From: Desulfobulbaceae bacterium
Lineage (GTDB): Bacteria; Desulfobacterota; Desulfobulbia; Desulfobulbales; Desulfocapsaceae
Length of the DNA stretch: 45,832 nucleotides
Assembly: GCA_020049575.1 (NCBI GenBank)
Contig: JAIFKM010000036.1
Location: 1-45,832, forward strand
Direction: 5' to 3'
The notes beneath the pieces are model-generated. The model did not search any database and had not been told where the DNA came from. It saw nothing but the letters and a program-made list of their open reading frames with translations. Shown one piece after another: positions 26,841 through 35,586 of this stretch. How positions within the stretch are numbered: the stretch's first letter is position 1; every line of letters begins with the position of its first letter. The position numbers and the translations under genes are program-made.

Positions 26841-26882
26841 GGCACCACCCTCAGTTGTTTCTCGTGGGTGGCGCCTTTTTTT
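26841..26882 (+). terminator. Rho-independent terminator of RND operon
   Basis: A ten-base-pair GC-rich stem (GGCACCACCC / GGGTGGCGCC, one A-C mismatch) with a 15-base loop, followed by seven Ts. It ends transcription of the adaptor-pump operon. Confidence 0.85.
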
Positions 26883-26925
26883 CCTCCATGGATGGGTTAT
26901 GTTGTCGGCGTCCGAGGACTTGCCA

Positions 26926-27297
26926 TCATTGCATCGAATGCAAACCGATCATGTTTCCGTCCAGGTCGGCTACCAGGGCGATAAAGCCGTATTCACCGAT
27001 GGAGAATTTTTCCTTGAAAATTTGGCCGCCCTGTTCCTTGGCTCGTGCCGCTTCAATTGCGCAGTCGTCGCAGGCGAAATAGACCAGGGTGCTGTTACCG
27101 CCGGAAGGGCAGCCTTCCATCTTCACCAGGGCACCCATTGCACCTGGGCCATTATCGAGCATGGGGAAAGTCCACATCTCCATGCCTTCGCTCGGCAACT
27201 CTACCAATTGCAGGTCCAGCATTTTTTCGTAAAAAGTTTTTGCTCGTGCCATATCCTGCACATAGATTTCAAACCAGACAACGGGATTGGTCTTCAT
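26926..27297 (-). CDS. VOC (glyoxalase/bleomycin resistance) superfamily protein
   Basis: A 123-residue vicinal-oxygen-chelate protein. Two beta-alpha-beta-beta-beta halves are visible: VVWFEIYVQDMARAKTFYEK in the first and STLVYFACDDCAIEAARAKE in the second, ending FIALVADLDGNMIGLHSM. The family binds a metal and small substrates, or acts as a binding protein; the substrate cannot be told. ATG at 27297 has AAAGGAG seven bases upstream; the longer reading from 27345 does not. It lies 116 bases downstream of the WYL regulator on the same strand, and so is probably co-transcribed with or controlled by it. Confidence 0.85.
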   Translation of the reverse strand: MKTNPVVWFEIYVQDMARAKTFYEKMLDLQLVELPSEGMEMWTFPMLDNGPGAMGALVKMEGCPSGGNSTLVYFACDDCAIEAARAKEQGGQIFKEKFSIGEYGFIALVADLDGNMIGLHSMQ

Positions 27298-27413
27298 TGC
27301 TTGCTCCTTTTCTGAGAATGATCTCGCAGCAGCTCTACAAACCACTGCACTTCGGCTTCGGTCCTTCCGAACCCCTTTTCAGGATAATAGCCATGGCCGA
27401 TGACAGCAGTATG

Positions 27414-28343
27414 TCAAGTTCCGTAAAGATTTTTCATGCCGGCGAGATTTTCTTTCACCGCCTGGCGCCAGCTGGCCGGTGCAAGGATTTCCGCATCAGC
27501 GCCGAAGCCCAGGATAAAGGCGAAGATCCAGGGATCGTCGGGCAGTTCGAGGCGGGCGGTGATAAAGCCGTCCTCACCATACATGAGTTCGGCACCTGGA
27601 AAGGAATCTTCCACCTTAGTGCGCACCGTTGGCGAAAAGCGCAGGATAACAGGTTGCGAAGGGAGGCAATCGAATTGGAAAAAGCGATGAATGTCGCCGG
27701 AGTCGCGGCGGAGGAAGGAACCGTCCGCAAGGCGCGAGGCGGAGATGCGAGAGAGACGGAAAATTCTGAAATCACTTCGTAATCGGCAATAGGCGAGGAG
27801 ATACCAGGCGTAACCTTTATAAATCAGGGTGTGGGGTTCAACCGTGCGACTGGTGCTCCTGCCGGAGGCATCGTTGTAACTGAAAGATAACAGACGTGCA
27901 TCGTCCACCGCTCGCTGCACAACCTGCAGTGTCTGATTCGGTGTTTCCGCTGGCCCCCAGGGGGTGAGGTCGACCACGAAAGAACGGTGACGGCTGGAGA
28001 TCCGCACTTCGTCGTCTTTCGGCAAGAGGCTGACGAGCATTTCGATGATCCGCTGCAGATCCTTATGGCCCATGGCCTGATTGACACCCTGCAACGTAGA
28101 GATCATTGACTCCAGGTCGCGCGGGGTGAGGAGTTGCCGGCTCAGTTTGAAGCTTTCTGGGATGGCGAGACCACCTTCATGCCCCTGGCTGGAGATTATC
28201 GGGATGCCGGCTCCGTTCAAGGAGGCAATGTCACGGTAGATGGTGCGGATCGACACCTCGAACCGCTCCGCCAGCTCCTTGGCGGTAATTCTCCGGCGAT
28301 TGAGGAGGAGGACGATGATCGCCAGCAATCGTTCAATCTTCAC
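27414..28343 (-). CDS. HTH-WYL transcriptional regulator (YafY family)
   Basis: A 309-residue regulator with an N-terminal winged helix-turn-helix (about 1-55, KIERLLAIIVLLLNRRRITA KELAERFEVSIRTIYRDI). A WYL sensor domain follows (about 135-225) with LLSFSYNDASGRST, TVEPHTLIYKGYAWYLLAYC and DFRIFRLSRI. A C-terminal WCX extension (about 230-300) follows. Many such proteins sense small molecules or nucleotides and control the genes beside them; the VOC gene is the likely target. No strong Shine-Dalgarno is visible at 28343. A TTTCCA/TGGAAA inverted repeat at 28405-28431, just upstream, is a candidate operator. Confidence 0.88.
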   Translation of the reverse strand: MKIERLLAIIVLLLNRRRITAKELAERFEVSIRTIYRDIASLNGAGIPIISSQGHEGGLAIPESFKLSRQLLTPRDLESMISTLQGVNQAMGHKDLQRIIEMLVSLLPKDDEVRISSRHRSFVVDLTPWGPAETPNQTLQVVQRAVDDARLLSFSYNDASGRSTSRTVEPHTLIYKGYAWYLLAYCRLRSDFRIFRLSRISASRLADGSFLRRDSGDIHRFFQFDCLPSQPVILRFSPTVRTKVEDSFPGAELMYGEDGFITARLELPDDPWIFAFILGFGADAEILAPASWRQAVKENLAGMKNLYGT

Positions 28344-28404
28344 ACGGGCACCGTTCTATGAAAAAAAGAAGAGGAAAGTGAATGGTTTTTGCATTCGATA
28401 AGGT

Positions 28405-28431
28405 TTTCCATATAATCCATAATAGTGGAAA
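28405..28431. promoter_or_regulatory. TTTCCA..TGGAAA inverted repeat between WYL regulator and histidine kinase
   Basis: TTTCCA at 28405-28410 pairs with TGGAAA at 28426-28431 across an AT-rich TATAAT-containing spacer. It lies 62 bases upstream of the WYL gene in the divergent intergenic region, so it could be the site where that regulator binds its own promoter. A longer hairpin, AATTCAGC/GCTGAATT, with an inner CCAG/CTGG stem, is at 28520-28561. Confidence 0.3.
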
Positions 28432-28651
28432 TTTCATCGGTATGTAGAGTACGCGAGGAAAGACAAAACTGGAACGGTTGAGAACGCTTGAAATCAAAAG
28501 AAACCCTGATGAGCATCAAAATTCAGCCAGTTTGAGCTGGCGCTGCGGGACAAGCTGAATTCGTAAAGTTTCTTGTGTGTGGCTTTTTTATAATGCCTGA
28601 AAAAATCGACTTCTTAACACCTCACCGGCCGTCATGCCACCCTGGAGGGGT

Positions 28652-30283
28652 ATGAAAATTCTTTACAAACTGTTGCTCGCATTTATGTCTCTGGTTGGTT
28701 TCATTTGTATGTTTGGCTATTACGCCCATCAACAAAACCACATGATAGCTTCCAAACTGCGGTTTATCCAGGAAGGATCGACAAAAGAAGTTCTTGCGGC
28801 GGCCAACCTGGCCATCGCCTTGCATGTATCTTACAGCGGTGCTCAGGAATTGGTTGAAGAATCCCTGCGTCTCAAACACTTTGCCGATAAGGGATATACC
28901 GATGATGATGAGATCGAGCATGCCCGAGACAAGATTCACACGGGACTGGAAGAGGTGCTCCAACAGATCGATTCGACCAGGAATGCCACGACGAAGTCCA
29001 TTGAGCTGGCCAAGCACCTTGATGACAAGGAATTGGAAGGCGAAGAGCTAGAGGAACTCCACCGCTGGCATACAAGCATCACGGAAGCCTTTTCAGTCTA
29101 CCGCCGGTCTCTGCTTGAGTTGATCACCATTACCGACTCCGGGGACCTGTTTCGGGCAGCCGAGATGCTGGAAGATGAGATCGAAATCGGTTTTCGCCAA
29201 AAGCTGCTGCCCCTGGTTACCTCTTTTCAAAAAGACAGCCGCGATGAGTTGGAGGAAGAGACTCAGGCAGTCTTGAACTCAATCCAGGACGTTCAGTGGA
29301 CCATGGGTTGGGGTGGCATCCTACTTGGAATTTTTGCTTTTTTGTTGAGTGTGGTTTTGGCAAAGCGGATATCCTCACCGCTTGAACGACTCAGCGATGC
29401 CGCAACCCAAATCCAAGCCGGCCATGCCGTGGCACCCTTCAAATCGGATACACGCGACGAGGTTGGGTATCTGACCACGGTTTTTTTCGAGATGGTCTCT
29501 ACCGAACTGGCCCAGCGCCGCGAGATTGAAAAGACACAGAACGAACTCGAAAATCAGAACAAACGTCTGGAAGACACCGTGGCCGATCGTACGGCTGTTC
29601 TGAAAGCCACCAATGTCGAACTTAGCCGAAAAATTGATGAGCACCAGGCTGCTGAAAAACTGTTGGCGCAATCTCTGGTTGAAAAAGAGACCATGCTCAA
29701 GGAAATCCATCATCGGGTGAAAAACAACATGCAGATCATCTCCAGTCTGCTGAACATGCAGAAGGAGAAGATTCAAGACCCGACAAACCGATTCCTGATG
29801 CTTGAAAGCGAGTCCCGAATCCGCTCCATGTCCCTTGTCCACGAAAAGCTTTACCAGTCGGAGAGCCTGGCCTTCATCGATCTGGGCGATTACATAGATT
29901 CGTTGGGCCACTATTTGCTGCAAACCTACAGCAAGGTTAAAGTCAATTTGCAATTGCACCTCGAGCCCCTGATGATTTCCCTGGATAAGGCCATTCCCTG
30001 CGGCCTGATCCTCAACGAGGTGATCACCAACACCCTCAAACATGGGTTCGAGCCTGGTCAAAGCGGGCAAATCCACATCACCCTGAAAGAGAATGAGCCA
30101 GGCTCATGCAGGCTGCGGATCGCCGACAACGGCAAGGGGCTGCCAGCTGGCTTTGACTGGACCCGGACTAACACCTTGGGCATGCAACTGATTGTCGGTC
30201 TGGCCAAACAGATCGATGCACGGGTTACTGTGGTCTCAGAGAGCGGCACGGTCGTTGAATTGACACTAGTCTTGGATAAATAG
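28652..30283 (+). CDS. Membrane sensor histidine kinase (HisKA_2 type)
   Basis: A 543-residue kinase. A first membrane helix (about 5-25) is followed by a roughly 190-residue helical periplasmic sensor with no recognised ligand motif. The second helix is WGGILLGIFAFLLSVVLA (about 220-237). A HAMP-like segment (RISSPLERLSDAATQIQAGH) and coiled coil follow. The HHRVKNN box at 353-359 marks a HisKA_2/HWE-like dimerisation domain. The C-terminal ATPase domain shows ILNEVITNTLKHGF, LRIADNGKGLP and NTLGMQLIVGL. ATG at 28652 has GGAGG upstream; the frame extends 18 bases further but without support. It is 12 bases before a REC-containing hybrid kinase, so the two form one signalling unit. Confidence 0.9.
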   Translation: MKILYKLLLAFMSLVGFICMFGYYAHQQNHMIASKLRFIQEGSTKEVLAAANLAIALHVSYSGAQELVEESLRLKHFADKGYTDDDEIEHARDKIHTGLEEVLQQIDSTRNATTKSIELAKHLDDKELEGEELEELHRWHTSITEAFSVYRRSLLELITITDSGDLFRAAEMLEDEIEIGFRQKLLPLVTSFQKDSRDELEEETQAVLNSIQDVQWTMGWGGILLGIFAFLLSVVLAKRISSPLERLSDAATQIQAGHAVAPFKSDTRDEVGYLTTVFFEMVSTELAQRREIEKTQNELENQNKRLEDTVADRTAVLKATNVELSRKIDEHQAAEKLLAQSLVEKETMLKEIHHRVKNNMQIISSLLNMQKEKIQDPTNRFLMLESESRIRSMSLVHEKLYQSESLAFIDLGDYIDSLGHYLLQTYSKVKVNLQLHLEPLMISLDKAIPCGLILNEVITNTLKHGFEPGQSGQIHITLKENEPGSCRLRIADNGKGLPAGFDWTRTNTLGMQLIVGLAKQIDARVTVVSESGTVVELTLVLDK

Positions 30284-30295
30284 AAGGCGACAGCT

Positions 30296-31888
30296 ATGGA
30301 AAATGCGCGAATTATGATTGTGGAAGATGAGGCCGTGGTGGCCCTGGACCTTACAATGCGCCTCTCGAATTTGGGGTATGCGATCACCGGCACAGCGGAA
30401 TCTTGTACCCGCGCTATCGAACTGGCCATCGCCGACCCACCTGACCTGATTCTCATGGATATCAACATCAAAGGAGAGATCAACGGCATCGAAACGGCCC
30501 GGCGTATCATTGAACAGCAGTCCGTGCCTGTCGTTTTTTTAACCGCCCATTCCGATCAAAAAACCCTGTCTCAGGCTAAGGCGGTTAATCCCTATGGCTT
30601 CCTAGTCAAGCCCTTTGATGAGAAAAGTCTGCAAACGACCATCGAGATGGCGGTATACAAACACCGCATGGAGTGTCAGCTCCAGCGAGAAGAACAAAAG
30701 CTGCGTGCTTCCGAGGCCGAGGAGGAGCGCTTGCAGGTCCAATTGATGATCCAAGCCCAGAAAATGGAAGCTGTCGGTCAGCTTGCTGGAGGTGTGGCTC
30801 ACGAATATAATAACATGCTGGGTGTAATACTGGGGCATGCGGAAATGGCGATGGAGCAGATAGATCCCCAGCACCCAATTTCTGCAGATTTGCAAGAAAT
30901 TCAGAAAGCGGCCCTACGTTCTGCTGAAATTACCCAGCAACTGCTTGCTTTTGCTCGGAAACAAGCCGTTTCCCCCAGAGTGCTCGACCTGAACGAGACC
31001 ATCGAAGGGATGCTTAAGAAGTTGCGACGACTCATCGGTGAGAACATTGACCTCACCTGGCTGCCTGGGGCTGGCTTGTGGCCTGTTAAAGTCGATCCAT
31101 CACAGATCGACCAGATCCTGGTCAATCTGTTTATCAATGCTCGGACGGCTATCACCGGTGTCGGTAAAATGACAGTCGAGACAGGCAACAGCACCTTCAA
31201 TGAAGAATACTGCGACGCCCATGCAGACTGTGTGTCTGGTGAATTTGTGCGAATAGTCGTGAGTGATAGCGGTAGCGGCATGGATTCTGAGACGCTGGCC
31301 CACATCTTCGAACCGTTTTTCACCACCAAGGGAGTAGGTGAAGGTACCGGCCTTGGATTGGCCACGGTATACGGCGCCATAAAGCAAAACAACGGCTTCA
31401 TCAATGTTTATAGCGAACTTGGTAAAGGCACAACATTTACAATCTACTTGCCCCGCCATTTCGGCAAGGAAACTCTTGTGTCGACTATAGATTCGGCGGT
31501 ACCTGCCAAGAGTGGAACCGAGATAATACTTCTAGTGGATGACGAACTGGCAATTCTTGAGATGACCAAAAGAATGCTGCAATTTCTCGGCTACACAGTG
31601 TTGACAGCCGGGACTCCGCGTGAAGCAATCAAAATGGCAGGTGAGTTTGGGCAAGAAATACACCTCCTCGTAACAGATATTGTCATGTCCGAAACAAATG
31701 GTCTGGATTTAGCCAGCACCCTTTTACCCAAATATCCCCATCTCAAATGTCTATTCATGTCGGGATACACCTCTGACATTATTGCTAAGCGCGGCATTTT
31801 GGTTGATGGGATTCAGTTTATCCAGAAACCATTCTCAATAAAGGAATTAGCAGACAAAACAAGAAAGGTGCTTGGAAAGAGTTTGTAG
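30296..31888 (+). CDS. REC-histidine kinase-REC hybrid
   Basis: A 530-residue cytoplasmic hybrid. The N-terminal receiver (about 5-120) has acidic E10-D11 and phosphoacceptor Asp55 in LILMDINIKG, plus Thr83 and Lys105. A coiled linker leads to a HisKA domain with His169 in GGVAHEYNNMLGVILGH, then an ATPase domain with LVNLFINARTAI, VSDSGSGMD, FEPFFTTKGVGEGTGLGLAT. A second receiver (about 409-528) has DD at 415-416 and Asp461 in LLVTDIVMSETNG. There is no DNA-binding output domain. The upstream kinase probably phosphorylates Asp55, and the signal may flow through His169 to Asp461. The ATG follows AAGGCGACAGCT. Confidence 0.9.
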   Translation: MENARIMIVEDEAVVALDLTMRLSNLGYAITGTAESCTRAIELAIADPPDLILMDINIKGEINGIETARRIIEQQSVPVVFLTAHSDQKTLSQAKAVNPYGFLVKPFDEKSLQTTIEMAVYKHRMECQLQREEQKLRASEAEEERLQVQLMIQAQKMEAVGQLAGGVAHEYNNMLGVILGHAEMAMEQIDPQHPISADLQEIQKAALRSAEITQQLLAFARKQAVSPRVLDLNETIEGMLKKLRRLIGENIDLTWLPGAGLWPVKVDPSQIDQILVNLFINARTAITGVGKMTVETGNSTFNEEYCDAHADCVSGEFVRIVVSDSGSGMDSETLAHIFEPFFTTKGVGEGTGLGLATVYGAIKQNNGFINVYSELGKGTTFTIYLPRHFGKETLVSTIDSAVPAKSGTEIILLVDDELAILEMTKRMLQFLGYTVLTAGTPREAIKMAGEFGQEIHLLVTDIVMSETNGLDLASTLLPKYPHLKCLFMSGYTSDIIAKRGILVDGIQFIQKPFSIKELADKTRKVLGKSL

Positions 31889-32103
31889 AATATTCACCTA
31901 TCTGTTTGAGAAAACAAAAATAAATTCAAAGAAAAAAACTTCCTGCCAGCAACGCGGGTTACATATTGGCAGATCGAATCTTTGCCGTTTGGCGTTGACC
32001 GCAAGCTTGGACGTGCTTCTGAACCTATCGTTGACCAATCCACAATTATATTCACACACTGCAACTGTGTTCTCCGCAGTTTCTGAAGCTTTTTCGCGCC
32101 GGG

Positions 32104-33126
32104 TCAGCGCGGGGGCGGCACGAGGATGCTGCGGTCAAACTCGGCCTGCCAGCGGTTTTCACGATGGTTGAAGGTGCGCACCTGAACCCGATCCGGATAC
32201 AGGTAGAGGGAGTTGCTCCAGATCGTGTCGCCCTTCATGCTATTATTGTGAATATTGATGATCCGATCAGCGTAGATGTTGATGAAGGATGCATAACTGG
32301 CTTCAGTGGGCGGGGTATGGGTATGACCGGACACCCAGAGAAAGACCTGGGGATTGGTGATCAGGAGCGTGTGCATCCAGGCCTCCGGCTGGATGACGGC
32401 ATTGGGACGATTGACATAGTGCCTGAATCTGGTCTGGGTCCCTTGAAGCGGAGGGTGGGCGAAGATGATGGTCGGTTGGTTGCGGTGCCGGAGGAGCTGA
32501 TTGCGGAGCCATGTCAGTTGCGCTTCGCCGATGCCGGTGCCAAAACGATCATGATCGGTGGAGAGAAAAAGGAGAAGGTAACCGCAGATTTCCAGCTTGT
32601 AGTAGTGCTGCTCAAGGCCGAAGGTTTGCCGGAATTTGGCCAGCTTCGCCTGCTGAAAAACAAAGGGGGCACGGATATACCCCCTGGCCGCAAGTGGACA
32701 AGGTGTTTGGAAGTAATAGTCGTGGTTGCCGACAATCGGGGCCAGGGGGTGGCGCAGGTTGCGGAAATAGGTGGTGGCGGCGGCATATTCCCTCTCGGTG
32801 CCGTACCTTTCGGTAAGGTCGCCGACGGCAACAACCAGGGTGACATCCCACCAGGTATTGATCCGCTCCAGCACCGCCTGCTTGGCGGCCAGATTGTTAC
32901 CGGGCAGATGAGGATCGCCGAGAACAACCAGGTGGGCGGGTGCACCGCTGCCAGCAAGGGGATGCCCGGCTCCGCATCCGGAGAGGACGATGAGGGCGAG
33001 CAGAACTGTGACGACTAGCGGCGCAACCGGTCGACCACCGCTGTCAGTGGCGGTCCAACACCAGCCGGTTCTCAACGCCTCAAACACCGTTGCTGCACCG
33101 TTGGCTATCAAATTCAGGGGATACAT
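32104..33126 (-). CDS. Metallophosphoesterase lipoprotein
   Basis: A 340-residue calcineurin-like phosphoesterase. The metal-binding motifs are in order: GDPHLPGNN (D-x-H), VVAVGDLTERY, PIVGNHDYYF, IIFAHPPLQG and VSGHTHTPP, a complete set. A hydrophobic stretch ending LALIVLSGC (lipobox at 48-51, Cys51) suggests lipidation and anchoring in the envelope. The signal is preceded by an unusually long leader of about 36 residues from the only in-frame ATG; the ribosome binding site is poor, so a later GTG or TTG start is possible. It may hydrolyse phosphodiesters or nucleotides; the substrate is unknown. It stands alone, convergent with the hybrid kinase gene. Confidence 0.85.
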   Translation of the reverse strand: MYPLNLIANGAATVFEALRTGWCWTATDSGGRPVAPLVVTVLLALIVLSGCGAGHPLAGSGAPAHLVVLGDPHLPGNNLAAKQAVLERINTWWDVTLVVAVGDLTERYGTEREYAAATTYFRNLRHPLAPIVGNHDYYFQTPCPLAARGYIRAPFVFQQAKLAKFRQTFGLEQHYYKLEICGYLLLFLSTDHDRFGTGIGEAQLTWLRNQLLRHRNQPTIIFAHPPLQGTQTRFRHYVNRPNAVIQPEAWMHTLLITNPQVFLWVSGHTHTPPTEASYASFINIYADRIINIHNNSMKGDTIWSNSLYLYPDRVQVRTFNHRENRWQAEFDRSILVPPPR

Positions 33127-33459
33127 ACTAAACCCATTGTGTCATAAACCCATAAGGTGGCAAGCATGGAATGATGGTCGCAACCCAAGCCCGGGTCTGA
33201 ACGGAGGGCAAGGGTGGTGGCGCGATCGCCGATCTCGATGTCCGGGATTGAACACTTACTGGAGTTATACACTTTTTTCGCTTTTTCTGCCGCTTGGCTG
33301 CTTCGTTCAAACAAGTCTTACCAGTGGACGCGAATAAGCTCGTTACCACTTGCAAGAGCAGCTTCCTTGAAAATTGCCTCAGGTTTATATTGCTTCTTCC
33401 CCAAGCCTGGCCATATCTCTCAGCAATTTGTTTTTTCAGAAGATTCGGGCTTAAGGGAT
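33127..33459. other. Intergenic region with a short coding-like fragment
   Basis: No full gene is seen. On the minus strand, ending near 33326, the frame reads WPGLGKKQYKPEAIFKEAAL then ASGNELIRVHW and a stop. That looks like the end of a real protein, but a stop lies immediately upstream, so it is at best a remnant of unknown origin. Confidence 0.25.
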
Positions 33460-33736
33460 AAGCTTAACTTGCGGTTTTACTTAAATGGTTGAGATTGCCA
33501 GTACCATCCTCTTAAAATTTTTTCTGCAAAAAACAACTCTGCAGAAAAAGGAATTTTCCGGAAAAGACCTTCATGAGTTGATATTGACCTCGTTACTGAA
33601 TGACCACCGGTTGGTCCAACGCCGGCTATTGGTTTCAGCGCAGAATAATTGCGTAAGCTGTAGGAAAAATGTAGTATTGACGCGTTGAATGGGATGGCCC
33701 TTCGTTGGAAAGGGCTTTTTTGTGAAGCCCGAAGAA
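33460..33736 (+). repeat. Imperfect dispersed direct repeat, copy 1
   Basis: This segment is by eye about three quarters identical to 40357-40637, in the same orientation and nearly collinear (offset 6,897 to 6,900 bases). The longest identical runs include GTTGATATTGACCTCGTT at 33577-33594, against 40477-40494. A partial third copy is at 35587-35662. Copy 1 ends just before the amidohydrolase gene. Its end can fold as a terminator. On the minus strand both long copies share a peptide reading, LKPI.G..PTGGHS.TRSIST. Confidence 0.8.
33697..33721 (+). terminator. Terminator-like hairpin at end of repeat copy 1
   Basis: GCCCTT and AAGGGC enclose a seven-base loop and are followed by six Ts. No plus-strand gene lies upstream, so it would stop read-through or end a short RNA transcribed from the repeat itself. 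An overlapping alternative hairpin GGGCTT/AAGCCC is conserved in copy 2. Confidence 0.5.
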
Positions 33737-33775
33737 AGTAATGATTTATCTCCAAAAAATATCAAGAGAGTGAAT

Positions 33776-35272
33776 ATGAAACTGAACCTATTGGTGCTGC
33801 TCATTGCCGGATCTGCATCACTTATTATCGGATCTGCACCACTCTTTGCCCAGGAGAAAAGTGAGGCCGTGATTAAAGCGGTTCTATCTGTTCAGCCTAT
33901 CATCGAAACCTCATCGGATAAACTCTGGAAACTCGCCGAAGTCTCCCAGCAGGAGGTGAAATCTGCCGATTTCCTGGCGACCCTTCTCAAAGAGCAGGGA
34001 TTTAAAATCATCAGCACCGGAACCGCAGGAATTCCAACGGCGTTCGTGGCGGAGTGGGGTTCGGGAACACCAAAGCTGGGATTCCTCCTTGAATACGATG
34101 CCCTTCCAGGACTGGGAAATGAACCGGTAAGCAGCAAGCTGGCAAGAAAAGACGGCGTTACCAGTGGCCACGGTTGCGGCCATAACTTCATCGGCTCCAG
34201 CTCACTGGGCGCGGCTCTCGCCCTGAAAAAGGTGATGACGGAACAGAAAATCCCCGGAACAATCCGCATCTACGGATGTGCTTCCGAAGAGAATCAGGGG
34301 GCGAAAGTCTTTATGGCTCGCGAAAAACTGTTCAACGATCTGGATTGCGTTCTTCACTGCCATCCCATTGATCAGGCCGTTGTCGGTAATCTTCGTACCG
34401 CCGCCAACAATGGACTTCGTGTCGAGTTCAAGGGAACTACAGCCCACGCCGGTGTTTCACCCTGGCTTGGACGCAGTGCTGTAGATGCGGCGGAGATTTT
34501 CACCCACAGTGTCAACATGATGCGTGAACACCTTGAACCGACGGCTCGTGTACACTATGTGTTTGAACAGGCGGGGGTTGCACCGAATGTGGTTCCTGAC
34601 TATTCAAAGGTGTGGATCGTTATTCGGGATAAAAATCGGAAAAATGTCAATAAAACAACTGAATGGGTGAAACAGGCTGCCGAAGGGGCGGCGCTGGCAA
34701 CGCAGACGAAGGCCGAGTCCATGATCTATTTTGGTGTTCACGACCTGCTTCCCAATACGCCGCTCGCTGAAAATATGCAGACCCACCTTGAAAAAATCGG
34801 TGTTCCTCAATGGAGTGCTGAAGAGCAGCAATTTGCGAAAGATCTTCAGAAATCATTCAATGTAGATCAGAAGGGGATGGCTACAAAAGTAGCACCGCTT
34901 CAGAAGGAACCTACCCTGGGTGGCGGAACCGATGTAGGCGATGTGAGCTGGAATGTTCCTACTATGGGGATCACCATGCCGTCGATTCCCGTCGGTCTGG
35001 GACTTCATACCTGGGCGGCCACGGCTTCACACGGTATGTCCATTGGTAAAAAGGCGGCAGTGAATATGGCAAAGGTCATGGCGGCAACAGGTTATGATAT
35101 TATGACCAACCAGAAACTGCGTGAAGCGGCAAAGGCTGATTTTGATCGCAGAACGGAAGGTAAGCCCTATCTTTCACCAATCCCCGACGAGATCAAACAG
35201 CCCTACGGGCTCCCCGACTTTCTTGTCAAAGACGGCGGCGATGAGATCTTTACGGGGTTGAATAAAAAGTAA
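33776..35272 (+). CDS. Exported M20-family amidohydrolase (AbgB-like)
   Basis: A 498-residue M20 metallopeptidase with an N-terminal signal peptide (MKLNLLVLLIAGSASLIIGS.., cleavage after LFA, about residue 24). Core motifs are LLEYDALPGLG, GHGCGHNFIGSSSLGAALAL (zinc-binding histidines), YGCASEENQGAKVFM (catalytic and bridging glutamates), LHCHPIDQ, GTTAHAGVSPWLGRSA and LHTWAATASHGMSIG. This resembles the AbgB-type subgroup that hydrolyses p-aminobenzoyl-glutamate and other N-acyl amino acids; the periplasmic export is less usual. ATG at 33776 (AAGAGAG upstream) is preferred over the reading from 33689. It is the only gene between repeat copies 1 and 3. The substrate is not determinable. Confidence 0.9.
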   Translation: MKLNLLVLLIAGSASLIIGSAPLFAQEKSEAVIKAVLSVQPIIETSSDKLWKLAEVSQQEVKSADFLATLLKEQGFKIISTGTAGIPTAFVAEWGSGTPKLGFLLEYDALPGLGNEPVSSKLARKDGVTSGHGCGHNFIGSSSLGAALALKKVMTEQKIPGTIRIYGCASEENQGAKVFMAREKLFNDLDCVLHCHPIDQAVVGNLRTAANNGLRVEFKGTTAHAGVSPWLGRSAVDAAEIFTHSVNMMREHLEPTARVHYVFEQAGVAPNVVPDYSKVWIVIRDKNRKNVNKTTEWVKQAAEGAALATQTKAESMIYFGVHDLLPNTPLAENMQTHLEKIGVPQWSAEEQQFAKDLQKSFNVDQKGMATKVAPLQKEPTLGGGTDVGDVSWNVPTMGITMPSIPVGLGLHTWAATASHGMSIGKKAAVNMAKVMAATGYDIMTNQKLREAAKADFDRRTEGKPYLSPIPDEIKQPYGLPDFLVKDGGDEIFTGLNKK

Positions 35273-35468
35273 CTTTTATCCTCGGGGTACTTTCTTCACA
35301 GCCGCCGTTCTACAATACTGGAGAGTGCTGCAGACACTCCAACCTGCCGAGATACCAAGCGGTTACTTCGTCAATCTCAGCGTCTTGATGAGTCTGGTCT
35401 TTGCTGCACTTGGTGCCGCCTTGTCCGCTTATCTCTTTTTCGGGGAGTGTTTCCCTCTTTTTGGGTGA
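35271..35468 (+). pseudogene. C-terminal fragment of a membrane protein
   Basis: Directly after the amidohydrolase stop, in another frame, the DNA reads GTFFTAAVLQYWRVLQTLQP then AEIPSGYFVNLSVLMSLVFA and ALGAALSAYLFFGECFPLFG before a stop. It looks like the last membrane helix or two of a permease, with no start codon or ribosome binding site. It may be what remains of a transporter paired with the amidohydrolase. The family is not recognised. Confidence 0.4.
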
Positions 35469-35586
35469 AAGAACATTGCATTGATTGATGAGATATGGTG
35501 ACGCAATTGTCAGATTTCGGTGATTAGTATTGTAATTTTGCAGAAAAATTTGGGAACCTTTGGCAAAGGCCTAGTGTTGTTTTTTG

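Noticed and set aside
33477-33755. Minus-strand ORF in repeat copy 1, similar to one at 40454-40669
   Set aside because: The peptide similarity follows from the DNA repeat; differences between copies are mostly amino-acid-changing and copy 2 has a stop, so it does not look like a selected protein.
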